This document shows positions 1-9,984 of a DNA stretch of 64,000 nt, piece after piece. Position numbers and translations under genes: made by a program. The stretch is from contig NZ_FNNS01000001.1 in NCBI RefSeq assembly GCF_900106795.1, positions 62,001 through 126,000 on the forward strand, in the 5' to 3' direction. Under the pieces are notes generated by a model. That model was given only the letters and a program-made list of their open reading frames with translations, had not been told where the DNA came from and did not search any database. Source of the stretch: Aequorivita viscosa. Its GTDB lineage: Bacteria > Bacteroidota > Bacteroidia > Flavobacteriales > Flavobacteriaceae. The number at the start of each line of letters is the position of its first letter. Position 1 is the stretch's first letter.

Positions 1-124
1 CTATTATTTTTTGATAGCGGGCTACTTCTTTATCGCTTTTAAGATTATCCCATCTCCCGCTTCTATATTGGCGGTTCCATCGATGCATCCTACGCCAGTT
101 ATGAAATTTATCTAGTAGGTTCAT
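1..124 (-). CDS. Partial class I SAM-dependent methyltransferase (N-terminus only)
   Basis: The reading frame starts at the ATG at 124 and runs off the left edge without a stop (41 codons visible). The visible protein has a basic, tryptophan-rich start followed by a QYRSGRWDNLKSDKE-type stretch. I recognise this as the usual beginning of class I methyltransferases in Bacteroidota surface-polysaccharide loci, but the SAM-binding motif itself lies outside the window. It starts only 4 bases after the stop of the upstream glycosyltransferase gene, so the two are almost certainly co-transcribed. The family call is an inference from a short segment; the presence of a gene is well supported by spacing and frame. 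Confidence 0.6.
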   Translation of the reverse strand, partial: MNLLDKFHNWRRMHRWNRQYRSGRWDNLKSDKEVARYQKII

Positions 125-128
125 TTGT

Positions 129-1196
129 TTAAAGTGTTTCTAGGTGATGTTCCAAGAATGGTTTTAATTTTGAAAGAATCATTTCTGGAGTCAATTCCTT
201 GTAAAGTGCATTAGGGTCTGCTTCAATTTTTCTTCGTTCTTCAAGTGTAAAGCTATCAAAAAGTGCTGGTTTCTCTTCTAATAAATGAATGGAATCGTGT
301 AAGTCTGAATCCTCAAAACTGCTCCAATGCTCTTTGTTGACGTATGGGGAATAAATTGTAAATGTCGGTTTATTCAAAGCCTTGGTAATATGGACACTCC
401 CGCCTTCGTTGGAAACCAAAAGGTCGCATTTGTTCATTAGAGTTATAAAGCCTCGGATGGAGTCTTCGTATATATCAGGGTTAATTTGTTCTTTATTTTT
501 GCACATTTGGTACAATTTCAATGCTTCTTCCTTTTGATAGGGCGCATAATTGAAAAGAATGGTTCCCTTATAATTTTCAGTAATGTAATCTATAATCTCC
601 ACCATATATTCGTGGGGCATAGATTTTTGTGGCGTGCTTCCAAAAACCCCCAACATTATTACTGGTTTTTGAAGCGAATCGATTCTGTTGTAATTATGTT
701 CTTCTTTTGTCAGGAAGATTTTAGGCTCATAATCGGGATTATTTAAATCGAAAACAGAGCTTATCATATTAATACGATCTTCGATTGCTTTTCCGCAAGT
801 TTTAGAGCGTTTCTCTAGTAAACTGATTGGGTGTGTGTAAAAATTAATTTTGAGCTCTTTATGCGCTCGCTTCAAGCCGATTCTGTATTTAGCGTTTGAA
901 AATAAACAGATTGCTCTACTTTGGAACTTGGAATATGGATCAAAAATAATGTCGTATTTTTCCTTTCTTATTTTTGAAATGGTCTTTAAAAGGTTACCGA
1001 TTTTTTTTAGTTCTTTTTCCTTAACTGAAATAACGCGGTCAATATTCGGATTGTTTTCTAAAACTCCGGTGGTGTAATCGTAAACAAAATAAGTCACTTC
1101 ACTATCTGGGAAGATTTTCTTAATATTGTTTGCAATGATCGAACTGATCAAAACATCACCAATTCTTTTATTTTGTATAACGAGTATTTTCTCCAT
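129..1196 (-). CDS. Glycosyltransferase family 9 (heptosyltransferase-like)
   Basis: 355-residue protein of the ADP-heptose:LPS heptosyltransferase superfamily (GT9), expected to work at the inner face of the membrane on LPS core or a related surface glycan. Visible features: N-terminal MEKILVIQNKRIGDVLISS, the classic first Rossmann strand with the GD pair, and a C-terminal segment with NEGGSVHITKALNKPT that matches the nucleotide-sugar binding loop of the family. The frame is open to 1274, but the ATG at 1196 gives the conserved family start and removes 26 unlikely residues. It sits 4 bases before a methyltransferase and is divergent from a lipid/Kdo-kinase-like gene, together an LPS-type locus. 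Donor and acceptor sugars cannot be read from sequence. Confidence 0.88.
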   Translation of the reverse strand: MEKILVIQNKRIGDVLISSIIANNIKKIFPDSEVTYFVYDYTTGVLENNPNIDRVISVKEKELKKIGNLLKTISKIRKEKYDIIFDPYSKFQSRAICLFSNAKYRIGLKRAHKELKINFYTHPISLLEKRSKTCGKAIEDRINMISSVFDLNNPDYEPKIFLTKEEHNYNRIDSLQKPVIMLGVFGSTPQKSMPHEYMVEIIDYITENYKGTILFNYAPYQKEEALKLYQMCKNKEQINPDIYEDSIRGFITLMNKCDLLVSNEGGSVHITKALNKPTFTIYSPYVNKEHWSSFEDSDLHDSIHLLEEKPALFDSFTLEERRKIEADPNALYKELTPEMILSKLKPFLEHHLETL

Positions 1197-1244
1197 AAAG
1201 ATTACCTTCGCAAAATAATCCTTTTGACGATATAAATACAAAAA

Positions 1245-2000
1245 ATGCGCGATAATTTTGTTGTTCATCCACATTATTCACAATTAGAGAACGAGTTGCA
1301 AAAAACACTGCAAAATTTCTCTAAAAACGATGAGTATGTAACTCAAGGCCAACGAAATGTGATAAAGAAAGTCGCCATTGATGGTGTAACCTTCAATATC
1401 AAAAAGTTCAAGACTCCAAACGCTTTGCAGTCGGTAGTATATCGTTTTCTTAGAAAGAGCAAGGCAATGCGATCGTTTGAATATGCTAAAAGACTAATTG
1501 AGTCTGGAATAAACACTCCGTTTCCAGTAGCCTATTCGGAAAGTTTTTCAGCTGGGCTTACAGACAGTTACTATATAAGTCAGCATTTAGAGTACGATTT
1601 TGATTTCCGTGAACTTATCCATAATCCGAAGTTTGAAAATAGGGATGAAATTCTAAGACAGTTTACACGATTTACTTTTAAACTTCACGAAAACAATGTC
1701 AATTTTCTAGATCATTCTCCAGGAAATACGCTGATAGTAGTCAATAAAAACGACAATCCTCAATACGAATTTTATCTAATCGACCTTAATCGTATGCGTT
1801 TCGAGCCGATGGATTTTGATAAGCGTATGGACAACTTTAGACGATTGTGGCTTTCAAAAAAGATGATACAGATAATGTCAAAGGAGTATGCCGAACTTTA
1901 TGGCAAGCCCTATGAAGAAGTTCACGCTTTAATGTCTAAATATAGCAGACAGTTTCAGAAGAAAATAAATAGTAAGAAGTTGCGGAGGCGGAGGAAATAG
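1245..2000 (+). CDS. LPS kinase-like protein (Kdo/heptose kinase family)
   Basis: 251-residue protein with the protein-kinase-like fold of lipopolysaccharide kinases (KdkA/RfaP/InaA group). The catalytic loop is visible as LDHSPGNTLI (about residues 155-165, with Asp, His, and the metal-binding Asn) and is followed by YLIDLNRMRF, equivalent to the DFG/DLN metal loop. The C-terminus is strongly basic (KKINSKKLRRRRK), suiting a peripheral membrane enzyme. It is divergent from the GT9 gene (48 bp between starts), which supports a role in phosphorylating an LPS core sugar. The exact substrate (Kdo, heptose or other) is inference. Confidence 0.75.
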   Translation: MRDNFVVHPHYSQLENELQKTLQNFSKNDEYVTQGQRNVIKKVAIDGVTFNIKKFKTPNALQSVVYRFLRKSKAMRSFEYAKRLIESGINTPFPVAYSESFSAGLTDSYYISQHLEYDFDFRELIHNPKFENRDEILRQFTRFTFKLHENNVNFLDHSPGNTLIVVNKNDNPQYEFYLIDLNRMRFEPMDFDKRMDNFRRLWLSKKMIQIMSKEYAELYGKPYEEVHALMSKYSRQFQKKINSKKLRRRRK

Positions 2001-2067
2001 CAGTTGAAGATGAAGATGAAGTTTTGACAATAAAACTTCTTTCAAAACATTATTTTCTTCAACTGCT
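1999..2067. terminator. Nested hairpins between convergent genes
   Basis: Between the kinase-like gene (+) and dapD (-) lies a 12-bp perfect inverted repeat, 1999-2010 AGCAGTTGAAGA with 2056-2067 TCTTCAACTGCT, that encloses a second one, 2018-2025 GAAGTTTT with 2032-2039 AAAACTTC. The position between convergent genes suggests a bidirectional terminator. Confidence 0.55.
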
Positions 2068-2087
2068 GCTATTTACAATACAACCAA

Positions 2088-2903
2088 TTAAACCGCCACC
2101 CCGTACTCCCTCAGGGCATCATTCAGTGAAGTTTTCAAATTAGTACTTGCTTTTCGGGTTCCAATTATCAAGGCACAAGGAACTTGATAGTCGCCCGCAG
2201 GAAACGATTTAGTATAACTTCCCGGAATAACTACAGAGCGTTCGGGAACGTATCCTTTTATTTCTACAGGTTTTTCACCTGTTACGTCAATGATTCTTGT
2301 GGAAGCCGTCAGCACAACGTTAGCACCCAAAACAGCTTCTTTCCCCACGCGAACGCCTTCAACTACAATGCAGCGTGAGCCTATAAACGCATCATCCTCA
2401 ATAATAACGGGTGCAGCTTGAAGTGGTTCTAAAACGCCTCCAATGCCAACGCCACCGCTTAAGTGTACGTTTTTACCGATTTGAGCGCAACTGCCCACAG
2501 TAGCCCACGTGTCTACCATTGTACCTTCGTCAACATACGCGCCAATATTCACATAACTCGGCATAAGGATAACTCCTTTAGAGATATAAGCCCCGTGACG
2601 TGCCACAGCGTGAGGAACAACTCGGATTCCTTTCGCTTCATAACCTGATTTCAAAGGAATTTTATCGTGATATTCAAAAATACCAGCTTCCATAGTCCGC
2701 ATTTTTTGAATCGGGAAGTAGAGTACGATTGCTTTTTTAACCCATTCGTTTACCTGCCAGCCATCAGCCGTTGGTTCAGCACAACGGAGTTCCCCTGCAT
2801 CACAAAGGTTAACAACTTCGCGTATGGCGACAATGGTTTCAGTTTCGGAGAGTAGGGAACGGTCTTCCCAAGCTTTTTCTATGGTTTGTTTAAGTCCTTG
2901 CAT
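2088..2903 (-). CDS. dapD: Tetrahydrodipicolinate N-succinyltransferase
   Basis: 271 residues, the usual length for DapD, which transfers succinyl from succinyl-CoA to tetrahydrodipicolinate in the lysine/meso-diaminopimelate pathway (cytosol). The N-terminal helical part is followed by a left-handed beta-helix with hexapeptide repeats (for example GVILMPSYVNIGAYVDEG, then VDTWATVGSCAQIG), and the family signature GGVGIGGVLEPLQAAP is present. The start at 2903 gives the standard MQGLKQTIEKAWEDR opening. The gene stands alone, convergent with the kinase-like gene and divergent from ruvX. Confidence 0.97.
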   Translation of the reverse strand: MQGLKQTIEKAWEDRSLLSETETIVAIREVVNLCDAGELRCAEPTADGWQVNEWVKKAIVLYFPIQKMRTMEAGIFEYHDKIPLKSGYEAKGIRVVPHAVARHGAYISKGVILMPSYVNIGAYVDEGTMVDTWATVGSCAQIGKNVHLSGGVGIGGVLEPLQAAPVIIEDDAFIGSRCIVVEGVRVGKEAVLGANVVLTASTRIIDVTGEKPVEIKGYVPERSVVIPGSYTKSFPAGDYQVPCALIIGTRKASTNLKTSLNDALREYGVAV

Positions 2904-3051
2904 AAATATTATTTTGAATTCGGTTCAGAATCATTGAACCAAGTTTTTTACTGTGTTATTCGCTTGTCGTTACTATCAACGACATTTTGACAAATATACT
3001 CTTCATAAATCAAAATCAGAATAGATAGTAGTATAGTAATTAACAAACTCT

Positions 3052-3059
3052 TACTTTTG
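3052..3059 (+). promoter_or_regulatory. -7 box of the ruvX promoter
   Basis: TACTTTTG matches the Bacteroidota -7 consensus TAnnTTTG and ends 8 bases before the ATG of ruvX, implying an almost leaderless transcript. No clear -33 TTG is seen at ideal spacing. Confidence 0.5.
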
Positions 3060-3067
3060 CAGTCGTT

Positions 3068-3478
3068 ATGGGAAGGATTTTAGCATTGGATTACGGCAGT
3101 AAACGCACAGGTATTGCCATTACAGACGAAATGAAGTTGATTGCTTCAGGGTTGACAACCGTTGCTACCTCTGAATTAATGGAGTTTTTGAAGAAATATA
3201 TCGCTTCAGAAAAAGTAGCATTGGTTTTAGTGGGTGAACCGAAGCAAAAAGACGGAACGCATTCCAATATTGAACAAGAAATTCAGAAGTTTTTAAAGAA
3301 ATTTACCAACGTTTTCCCCGACTTAGAGGTGAAACGTGTTGATGAACGTTATACTAGTAAAATGGCTTTTCAAACAATGATCGATAGCGGCTTAAAGAAG
3401 AAGCAACGCCTAAATAAAGCGTTGATTGATGAGATTAGCGCGACGATAATTTTACAAGAATACCTTTATAATGGCTAG
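3068..3478 (+). CDS. ruvX: Putative pre-16S rRNA nuclease / Holliday junction resolvase-like YqgF
   Basis: 136 residues, normal for the YqgF/RuvX family (RNase H fold), implicated in 16S rRNA 5'-end maturation. Visible motifs: LALDYGSKRTGIAI near the start with the first catalytic Asp, VGEPKQKDG in the middle, VKRVDERYTSKMA with the conserved Glu/Arg, and the terminal Asp in LIDEISATIILQEYL. Located 90 bp upstream of def on the same strand, so the two may be co-transcribed. Nothing is odd in length or motifs. Confidence 0.95.
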   Translation: MGRILALDYGSKRTGIAITDEMKLIASGLTTVATSELMEFLKKYIASEKVALVLVGEPKQKDGTHSNIEQEIQKFLKKFTNVFPDLEVKRVDERYTSKMAFQTMIDSGLKKKQRLNKALIDEISATIILQEYLYNG

Positions 3479-3566
3479 TGAATAATGGGATTGCTTCGAG
3501 AATTACAGCCGAAAAAAACCTGAACCGATAATTATAATTTAATCATTAATCATTAAACATTTACAA

Positions 3567-4157
3567 ATGGTTTTACCTATTGTTGCATACGGCGACCCCG
3601 TATTACGAAAAGAAACCGAAGCGATAACCAAGGATTTTCCGAAGTTGGATGAGCTAATCGAAAACATGTTCGAAACTATGTATGCGGCGCGAGGCATCGG
3701 GTTGGCAGCACCACAAATTGGAATGGCTGTCCGACTTTTTATCGTAGATGCGACCATTTTTGAAGATGATGAAGATTTAACTGAAGAGGAACAAAAATTT
3801 GCTTCAACATTTAAAAAGGTGTTCATTAATCCTGAAATAATTGAAGAATCAGGCGATGAGTGGGCTTTTAATGAAGGGTGTTTAAGTATTCCTGATGTAC
3901 GTGAAGATGTTTTCCGTCAGCCTGAAATTACGATTGTATACGAAGATGAAAACTTCAAAAAACACAAAGAAACCTTAAGTGGTATTGTTGCTCGCATTGT
4001 GCAACACGAGTACGACCATATTGAAGGTGTTCTTTTTACAGACAAACTTTCGCCTTTAAAGAAAAGGTTAATTAAAAGTAAGTTGACCAACATCTCTAAA
4101 GGGAAAATAGATGTCGATTACCGAATGCGTTTTCCCAATGCAAAAAAGAAACGTTAA
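3567..4157 (+). CDS. def: Peptide deformylase
   Basis: 196 residues; removes the N-formyl group from new polypeptides. All three family motifs are present: GIGLAAPQIG (about 43-52), EGCLSIP with the metal-binding Cys105, and QHEYDHIEG with His147, catalytic Glu148 and His151. Compared with E. coli it carries an acidic insertion (EDDEDLTEEEQ, about 66-76), which is common in Bacteroidota homologues. It follows ruvX and precedes the DUF5606 gene, a gene order I regard as typical of Flavobacteriia. Confidence 0.97.
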   Translation: MVLPIVAYGDPVLRKETEAITKDFPKLDELIENMFETMYAARGIGLAAPQIGMAVRLFIVDATIFEDDEDLTEEEQKFASTFKKVFINPEIIEESGDEWAFNEGCLSIPDVREDVFRQPEITIVYEDENFKKHKETLSGIVARIVQHEYDHIEGVLFTDKLSPLKKRLIKSKLTNISKGKIDVDYRMRFPNAKKKR

Positions 4158-4219
4158 CACGCTTGTTTATATTAATCAAACCAAAGATATTTGCAACCGT
4201 TAAAATTTAAAAATATTTT

Positions 4220-4771
4220 ATGAGCTTAGAAAAAGTGCTATCCATTTCCGGCAAACCGGGACTTTTCTTATTAAAGAATCAAACTCGTAATGGTTTTCTA
4301 GCAGAATCGCTTCTGGATGGAAAAACCGTGAACGTTAGTGGTCGCCACAGTGTGAGTCTACTTTCTGAAATTGCTATTTATACGTTAACTTCTGAAGTGC
4401 CACTTCGAGAAGTTTTTCAGAAAATTGCAGACAAAGAAGAAGGAAAGGAAGCCATAAGCCACAAGGTTTCAAAAGAAGAATTAGAAGAATATTTCTTCAA
4501 TATTTTACCAGATTATGATGAGGATCGTGTTTATCCAAGCGATATCAAAAAAGTAATTCAGTGGTACAATATGCTTGTTAAAAACAACTTGACCGATTTC
4601 TCTGTAGCTGAAAAGAACGCTAATGAAGAAGGCAAAGAAGCTGTTGAAGCCACTAAGGAAACAAAAACTTCTGGAGCTGCAAAATCCGTTGCACCTAAAA
4701 ACACAGCTCAAAAAGCCTCATCTGCAAAGAAAGGTGGAGCCACTAAAAGCGCTGCTTCACGTAAAACCTAA
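4220..4771 (+). CDS. DUF5606 family protein
   Basis: 183 residues. Residues 1-140 form the conserved domain (MSLEKVLSISGKPGLFLLKN start, then SGRHSVSLLSEIAIY and an acidic region around LPDYDEDRVYPSDIKK), which I recognise as DUF5606, a Bacteroidota-specific family of unknown function. The last about 40 residues are a low-complexity Ala/Lys/Thr/Ser tail of the kind found on nucleic-acid-binding proteins. It is the third gene after ruvX and def and ends before a clear terminator. The biochemical role is unknown. Confidence 0.88.
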   Translation: MSLEKVLSISGKPGLFLLKNQTRNGFLAESLLDGKTVNVSGRHSVSLLSEIAIYTLTSEVPLREVFQKIADKEEGKEAISHKVSKEELEEYFFNILPDYDEDRVYPSDIKKVIQWYNMLVKNNLTDFSVAEKNANEEGKEAVEATKETKTSGAAKSVAPKNTAQKASSAKKGGATKSAASRKT

Positions 4772-4820
4772 TATTATATTTTCAGAAAAGCATAGTTCTG
4801 AATAATAAAATTATTTTAAT

Positions 4821-4858
4821 AAAATCCTTTAATTCCAATTATGGTATTAAAGGATTTT
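4821..4858 (+). terminator. Rho-independent terminator after DUF5606 gene
   Basis: 13-bp perfect stem, 4821-4833 AAAATCCTTTAAT pairing with 4846-4858 ATTAAAGGATTTT, 12-nt loop, followed by a T-rich stretch. It closes the ruvX-def-DUF5606 cluster. Confidence 0.75.
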
Positions 4859-4933
4859 TAGTTTTTCCTAACTTCAGTTTCTGCCAACAAACAATCTTTT
4901 CCGAAAACTATATTGAACGCAACTTATCTTGTG

Positions 4934-4941
4934 TATTTTTG
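4934..4941 (+). promoter_or_regulatory. -7 box of the transaldolase promoter
   Basis: TATTTTTG fits TAnnTTTG and lies 26 bases upstream of the transaldolase ATG. Confidence 0.5.
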
Positions 4942-4967
4942 CGTTAAATAACTAGAAAACTTAAGCT

Positions 4968-5621
4968 ATGAAATTTTTTATCGACACTGCTAACCTTGAT
5001 CAAATTCGCGAAGCCCAAGACATGGGAATTCTTGATGGAGTAACTACAAACCCATCGTTAATGGCTAAAGAAGGTATTACAGGCCGTAACAACATACTGA
5101 AACACTACGTAGACATTTGTAATATTGTTGACGGAGACGTTTCAGCAGAGGTAATTGCAACCGATTTTGATGGAATGGTAAAAGAAGGGGAAGAGTTAGC
5201 AGAACTTCACGACCAAATTGTAGTAAAAATTCCAATGATAAAAGAAGGCGTGAAAGCAATTAAATATTTTGCCGATCGAGGTATTCGAACAAATTGTACG
5301 TTGGTATTTTCTGTGGGGCAAGCGTTATTGGCTGCAAAGGCGGGAGCTACTTACGTTTCACCATTTATTGGAAGATTGGACGATATTTCTACAGACGGAC
5401 TCGAATTGATTGCAGACATTCGTCTTGTTTATGATAATTACGGCTTTGAAACAGAAATTTTAGCAGCTTCAATCAGGCATACAATGCACGTTGTAAATTG
5501 TGCAAAAATTGGAGCCGATGTAATGACGGGACCACTATCATCAATTGAAGGGCTTTTAAAGCACCCTCTAACAGATAGCGGATTGAAACAATTTTTGGCA
5601 GACCACAAAAAGGGGAACTAA
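4968..5621 (+). CDS. Transaldolase / fructose-6-phosphate aldolase family
   Basis: 217 residues, the short single-domain (TalC/Fsa-like) class of transaldolases, a TIM barrel using a Schiff-base lysine. Visible motifs: [16 protein letters not shown] at the start, [14 protein letters not shown] (residues about 23-35), the catalytic Lys87 in [18 protein letters not shown] and EILAASIRH. It catalyses dihydroxyacetone transfer in the pentose phosphate pathway; sequence alone does not separate transaldolase from fructose-6-phosphate aldolase activity. Single gene with its own promoter and terminator boundaries. Confidence 0.92.
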   Translation: MKFFIDTANLDQIREAQDMGILDGVTTNPSLMAKEGITGRNNILKHYVDICNIVDGDVSAEVIATDFDGMVKEGEELAELHDQIVVKIPMIKEGVKAIKYFADRGIRTNCTLVFSVGQALLAAKAGATYVSPFIGRLDDISTDGLELIADIRLVYDNYGFETEILAASIRHTMHVVNCAKIGADVMTGPLSSIEGLLKHPLTDSGLKQFLADHKKGN

Positions 5622-5685
5622 ATTTCTATTTCATTCAAGAAATAAATTCTAGAAAGCAGCATTTAAAAAAAATGGGGAGTTTTTG

Positions 5686-7077
5686 CTATTTGTTTAAAAA
5701 CCCAAGCAATAACTCCTCAAAATCGTTATTAAACATATTTGTATTTCCATCAAGAATTACGGAGTTTTTGTCCAAAATAATTGCTTTGCTAGTTGTGCTA
5801 AGGACTAACTGTTTCTCTGCTTCTGGAACATTTTCTAGTTGAAATTCCTGTTTTGGGTTGTACCCTAAATTTTTAACAGTGTTTCGCCATTTTTTAAAGT
5901 GTGTGTCCCTGTTGATGGCAATAAAGTTATATTCAGGATATTTAGATTTCAATTCGGCAGAACGGTTATGAACCATTTTTGCTTGATTTGGAGATTCAGC
6001 AGACCAAAAATAAAGCACAGTTGGTTTGGTTACTACACTATGAAGGTTCAGCACATTGTTGTCCATCGATAGCAATGAAACGTTCGAAATCAAATTGCCT
6101 TTAGACATTTTAATCGTGGCTTCTGTCAATTCTTCAATCTCGATTAGGTGTCTTGAATTATTATTTAAACTCGCGAACAACTCATAAAATTGCTTTTCTT
6201 CATTTGGATCTTTCGCGCAAAACAAATAGCGAAATGCGGTAAATCGCAACAAACTGTTTTTAATAGAATCGTTTGATATAGCACTGTTTATGGCGTTTAT
6301 TTTATCAACGCTAAAATCGTATGAATTACGATCAGTTCCAGGAGGATGTTTTGCAATTGTCAAATTAGTGAAATAGCGATTTAAAAAACGGTAGTAAGGA
6401 TAATAAAATCGAAGCTTTTCATTATTGAAATCTATATCTTTTCTAAAACTATAAAAATCATCCCCAATTGTTTCAATCCTACTTCTGTTGGCCATTCCGT
6501 ACATTTCCTTTTTGGAAAAATAATCATAGTCAATAGAAGCTTGAGCTACTTCTTTAAAACCTTCGCTTACAGTATTTTTATCAAGAAAATCTTTATACTC
6601 GATTTCTTTTTCAACCTTTATTGAGTCGATTTTTGAGGTAAATTCTTCTGGAGAAAGCGTATACCATTTTGGAAGAATTTTGTTTTCTTTTTCACTTCTC
6701 AAATATAGGTCCATCAACAAGTTGTTTTGTTCTGCACCTTTTCCTGAATAGGCTAATGATTCGTCAAATTCAATTGTATTTACGTGTATTAAAAGGCTGT
6801 CTCCCGGTTCAATATAAAAAACCTGGGTTTCATTGTGTCGAATGGTGTATAACCCCTCTTTTATTTTATCGGTTCTATATAAAAAGAAATTATTGGAATC
6901 GAGATTAACCGTGTCCATTACCAGTTTACCTTGACCAAAAATAACATAGTCTAACTTCGGATTTACTATTTGACCGCCTATCCAGGTAGTTCCATCAACA
7001 GGGTTGTTCTTCTCTTTACAAGAAAATAGGGTTAACAGTAGTATAACAAGAGGAAGTAATTTTCTAACCAAGAGCAC
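5686..7077 (-). CDS. Thioredoxin-like (TlpA-type) lipoprotein lacking the CXXC motif
   Basis: About 463 residues. The N-terminus is a lipoprotein signal (LLPLVILLLTLFSC followed by KEKNN). Residues up to about 110 resemble the DUF4369-like beta domain that precedes TlpA-type thioredoxin domains in Bacteroidota; a long helical middle follows, and the last about 120 residues have the thioredoxin-like pattern (TKPTVLYFWSAESPNQAKM, then a FIAINRD strand). The position of the usual WCxxC is WSAESPNQ, so no redox cysteines are present and a disulfide function is unlikely. There is no ATG: GTG at 7077 or TTG at 7071 both give a good signal peptide, while a TTG at 7098 also exists. Monocistronic by appearance. 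Confidence 0.75.
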   Translation of the reverse strand: MLLVRKLLPLVILLLTLFSCKEKNNPVDGTTWIGGQIVNPKLDYVIFGQGKLVMDTVNLDSNNFFLYRTDKIKEGLYTIRHNETQVFYIEPGDSLLIHVNTIEFDESLAYSGKGAEQNNLLMDLYLRSEKENKILPKWYTLSPEEFTSKIDSIKVEKEIEYKDFLDKNTVSEGFKEVAQASIDYDYFSKKEMYGMANRSRIETIGDDFYSFRKDIDFNNEKLRFYYPYYRFLNRYFTNLTIAKHPPGTDRNSYDFSVDKINAINSAISNDSIKNSLLRFTAFRYLFCAKDPNEEKQFYELFASLNNNSRHLIEIEELTEATIKMSKGNLISNVSLLSMDNNVLNLHSVVTKPTVLYFWSAESPNQAKMVHNRSAELKSKYPEYNFIAINRDTHFKKWRNTVKNLGYNPKQEFQLENVPEAEKQLVLSTTSKAIILDKNSVILDGNTNMFNNDFEELLLGFLNK

Positions 7078-7187
7078 ATTAATTATAATTGTGAACAAAT
7101 GTAACCGAGAGCATCAATGGATTGTGTTAAATCATGGTTAAAAGCGCCATTTGAAAGTTAATCTTTTCAGCGTATCAGTTAAATGGC

Positions 7188-7195
7188 TACTTTTG
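7188..7195 (+). promoter_or_regulatory. -7 box of the ABC-F gene promoter
   Basis: TACTTTTG fits TAnnTTTG, 18 bases upstream of the ATG at 7214. Confidence 0.45.
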
Positions 7196-7207
7196 CGCAA
7201 AATTTAA

Positions 7208-8842
<1,635 letters not shown>

Positions 8843-8864
8843 TATTTTTAGTTTATAAACGAAG

Positions 8865-8906
8865 TGTGGTGTGGACTTATACAATAAGGCACACCACATT
8901 TGTTTT
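8865..8906. terminator. Bidirectional terminator between ABC-F and DUF2007 genes
   Basis: Stem 8865-8873 TGTGGTGTG with 8890-8898 CACACCACA, 16-nt loop, followed by TTTGTTTTTT on the + strand. Lies between convergent genes. Confidence 0.7.
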
Positions 8907-8920
8907 TTAGTGAATTTTAA

Positions 8921-9169
8921 TTACTTCTGGTTATTTATTTCTTCTCCAATTTCTATAAAAAATTCATCAATGATTGGCTGTGCTTTTGCCATTTCATCCT
9001 CCCGAATATAGATTCTCATTTGGTTGTTAATATCTGCAGCAAATCCTGCTCTAGTTGCACTTTCATGGTCATCTTTCTGTACAGGACTTATTCCTATTTC
9101 ATTTAATCGCGCAATTAAACCCATAGCAACCAAAGATGGACCTGTGTATATTCTTTTAATTTCCGACAT
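8921..9169 (-). CDS. DUF2007 domain protein (copy 2)
   Basis: 82 residues. The pattern KRIYTGPSLVAMGLIARLNEIG, then a short charged loop and a strand MRIYIREDEMAKAQPIIDEF, is that of DUF2007 (a small ferredoxin-like fold called putative signal-transducing protein). It lies 6 bp downstream of a paralogue with which it shares IYTGP, RL.EIGI.P and the E.AKA.PI motif, so the pair arose by tandem duplication. No catalytic residues are visible and the biological role is unknown. Confidence 0.8.
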   Translation of the reverse strand: MSEIKRIYTGPSLVAMGLIARLNEIGISPVQKDDHESATRAGFAADINNQMRIYIREDEMAKAQPIIDEFFIEIGEEINNQK

Positions 9170-9175
9170 CGTTTT

Positions 9176-9418
9176 TTATTCTTCAGTTTCTGCAATAAAA
9201 ACATCGGCGATGGGCTTGGCTTTGGCAACTTCATCTGCTCTAACAAAAACCCGAATCTGACCAGAATAGTTGCTTCCAGAGCCAAACATTACTGCATTTT
9301 TTTGATCGTCCCGTACAATTGGAACAATGCCAATTTCTTCCAATCTTACTACGAGTGCTTCGGCCATTAAAACAGGGCCAGTGTAAATGCGAACTGTTTC
9401 TTCTTTGCTTTCAGACAT
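9176..9418 (-). CDS. DUF2007 domain protein (copy 1)
   Basis: 80 residues, the first gene of a two-gene unit. Same architecture as its downstream neighbour: TVRIYTGPVLMAEALVVRLEEIG at the start, then QIRVFVRADEVAKAKPIADVF. DUF2007 proteins are small cytosolic proteins without an assigned activity. The ATG at 9418 is the only reasonable start. The two copies differ most in the central loop, where a ligand or partner would be expected to bind. Confidence 0.8.
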   Translation of the reverse strand: MSESKEETVRIYTGPVLMAEALVVRLEEIGIVPIVRDDQKNAVMFGSGSNYSGQIRVFVRADEVAKAKPIADVFIAETEE

Positions 9419-9539
9419 AATTATTTTGTTTTATTGATACAGTTACTAAGGTACTAACTTATTTTAGACTTTACATCAATCCTGTCCTAAATAAATTTTG
9501 TTGTCCATTTGAAAAGTTTTTTAATTTTTTTCGACCTCT

Positions 9540-9569
9540 TTTCTTTTTTGCATCGCCCAAAAAAGAAAC
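9540..9569. repeat. Short A/T hairpin
   Basis: Inverted repeat TTTCTTTTTTG (9540-9550) with AAAAAAGAAA (9560-9569, same stem), loop CATCGCCC. It adjoins the longer inverted repeat at 9581-9738 and may be part of the same element. Confidence 0.45.
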
Positions 9570-9580
9570 AAAAAAGTCTA

Positions 9581-9738
9581 GGCTGACGAAACTTTATCTA
9601 AATTTATCATTCGGCAGCTAAATTTTAGGAACTCGCTTTGATATTTCTTGCTAAATATAAAAATTTATAATGCTCAAACAGCCTAAAATTTTTAACGCTG
9701 CTCTCATTTCAAATTTTACGATAAATTTCCGATAGGCC
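9581..9738. repeat. Long imperfect inverted repeat, possible intergenic repeat element
   Basis: In a 565-bp gene-free stretch, the left arm 9581-9629 (starting GGCTGACG, ending AAATTTTAGG) is an imperfect reverse complement of the right arm 9682-9738 (starting CCTAAAATTTTT, ending GATAGGCC). Shared paired blocks are AAATTTATC/GATAAATTT, GCAGC/GCTGC and AAATTTTAGG/CCTAAAATTT. No open frame is conserved in it. It looks like a foldable non-coding element; I suspect it is repeated elsewhere in flavobacterial genomes but cannot test this. The rest of 9419-9984 is AT-rich spacer plus the promoter of the next gene. Confidence 0.5.
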
Positions 9739-9984
9739 GATTTGACATTTAATTTTCAACCCCTTAAAACATTAAACCTCCAAAAATATTAATAAAATAA
9801 GGTGTTTTGCAGAGATTAGTAAAAACGTTTAGGACGCTATTGACTTTACATCGATAAATTTTATAAAAACTATCGTTGTTCTCCTAATTAATCGCTACTA
9901 AGGCTTTAAAGATTACATGCTGTGTGTTCTGCTTTTGGGTGTCAATCTTAATGGCTATATTGTATTACCTTGAAATAATCAATT

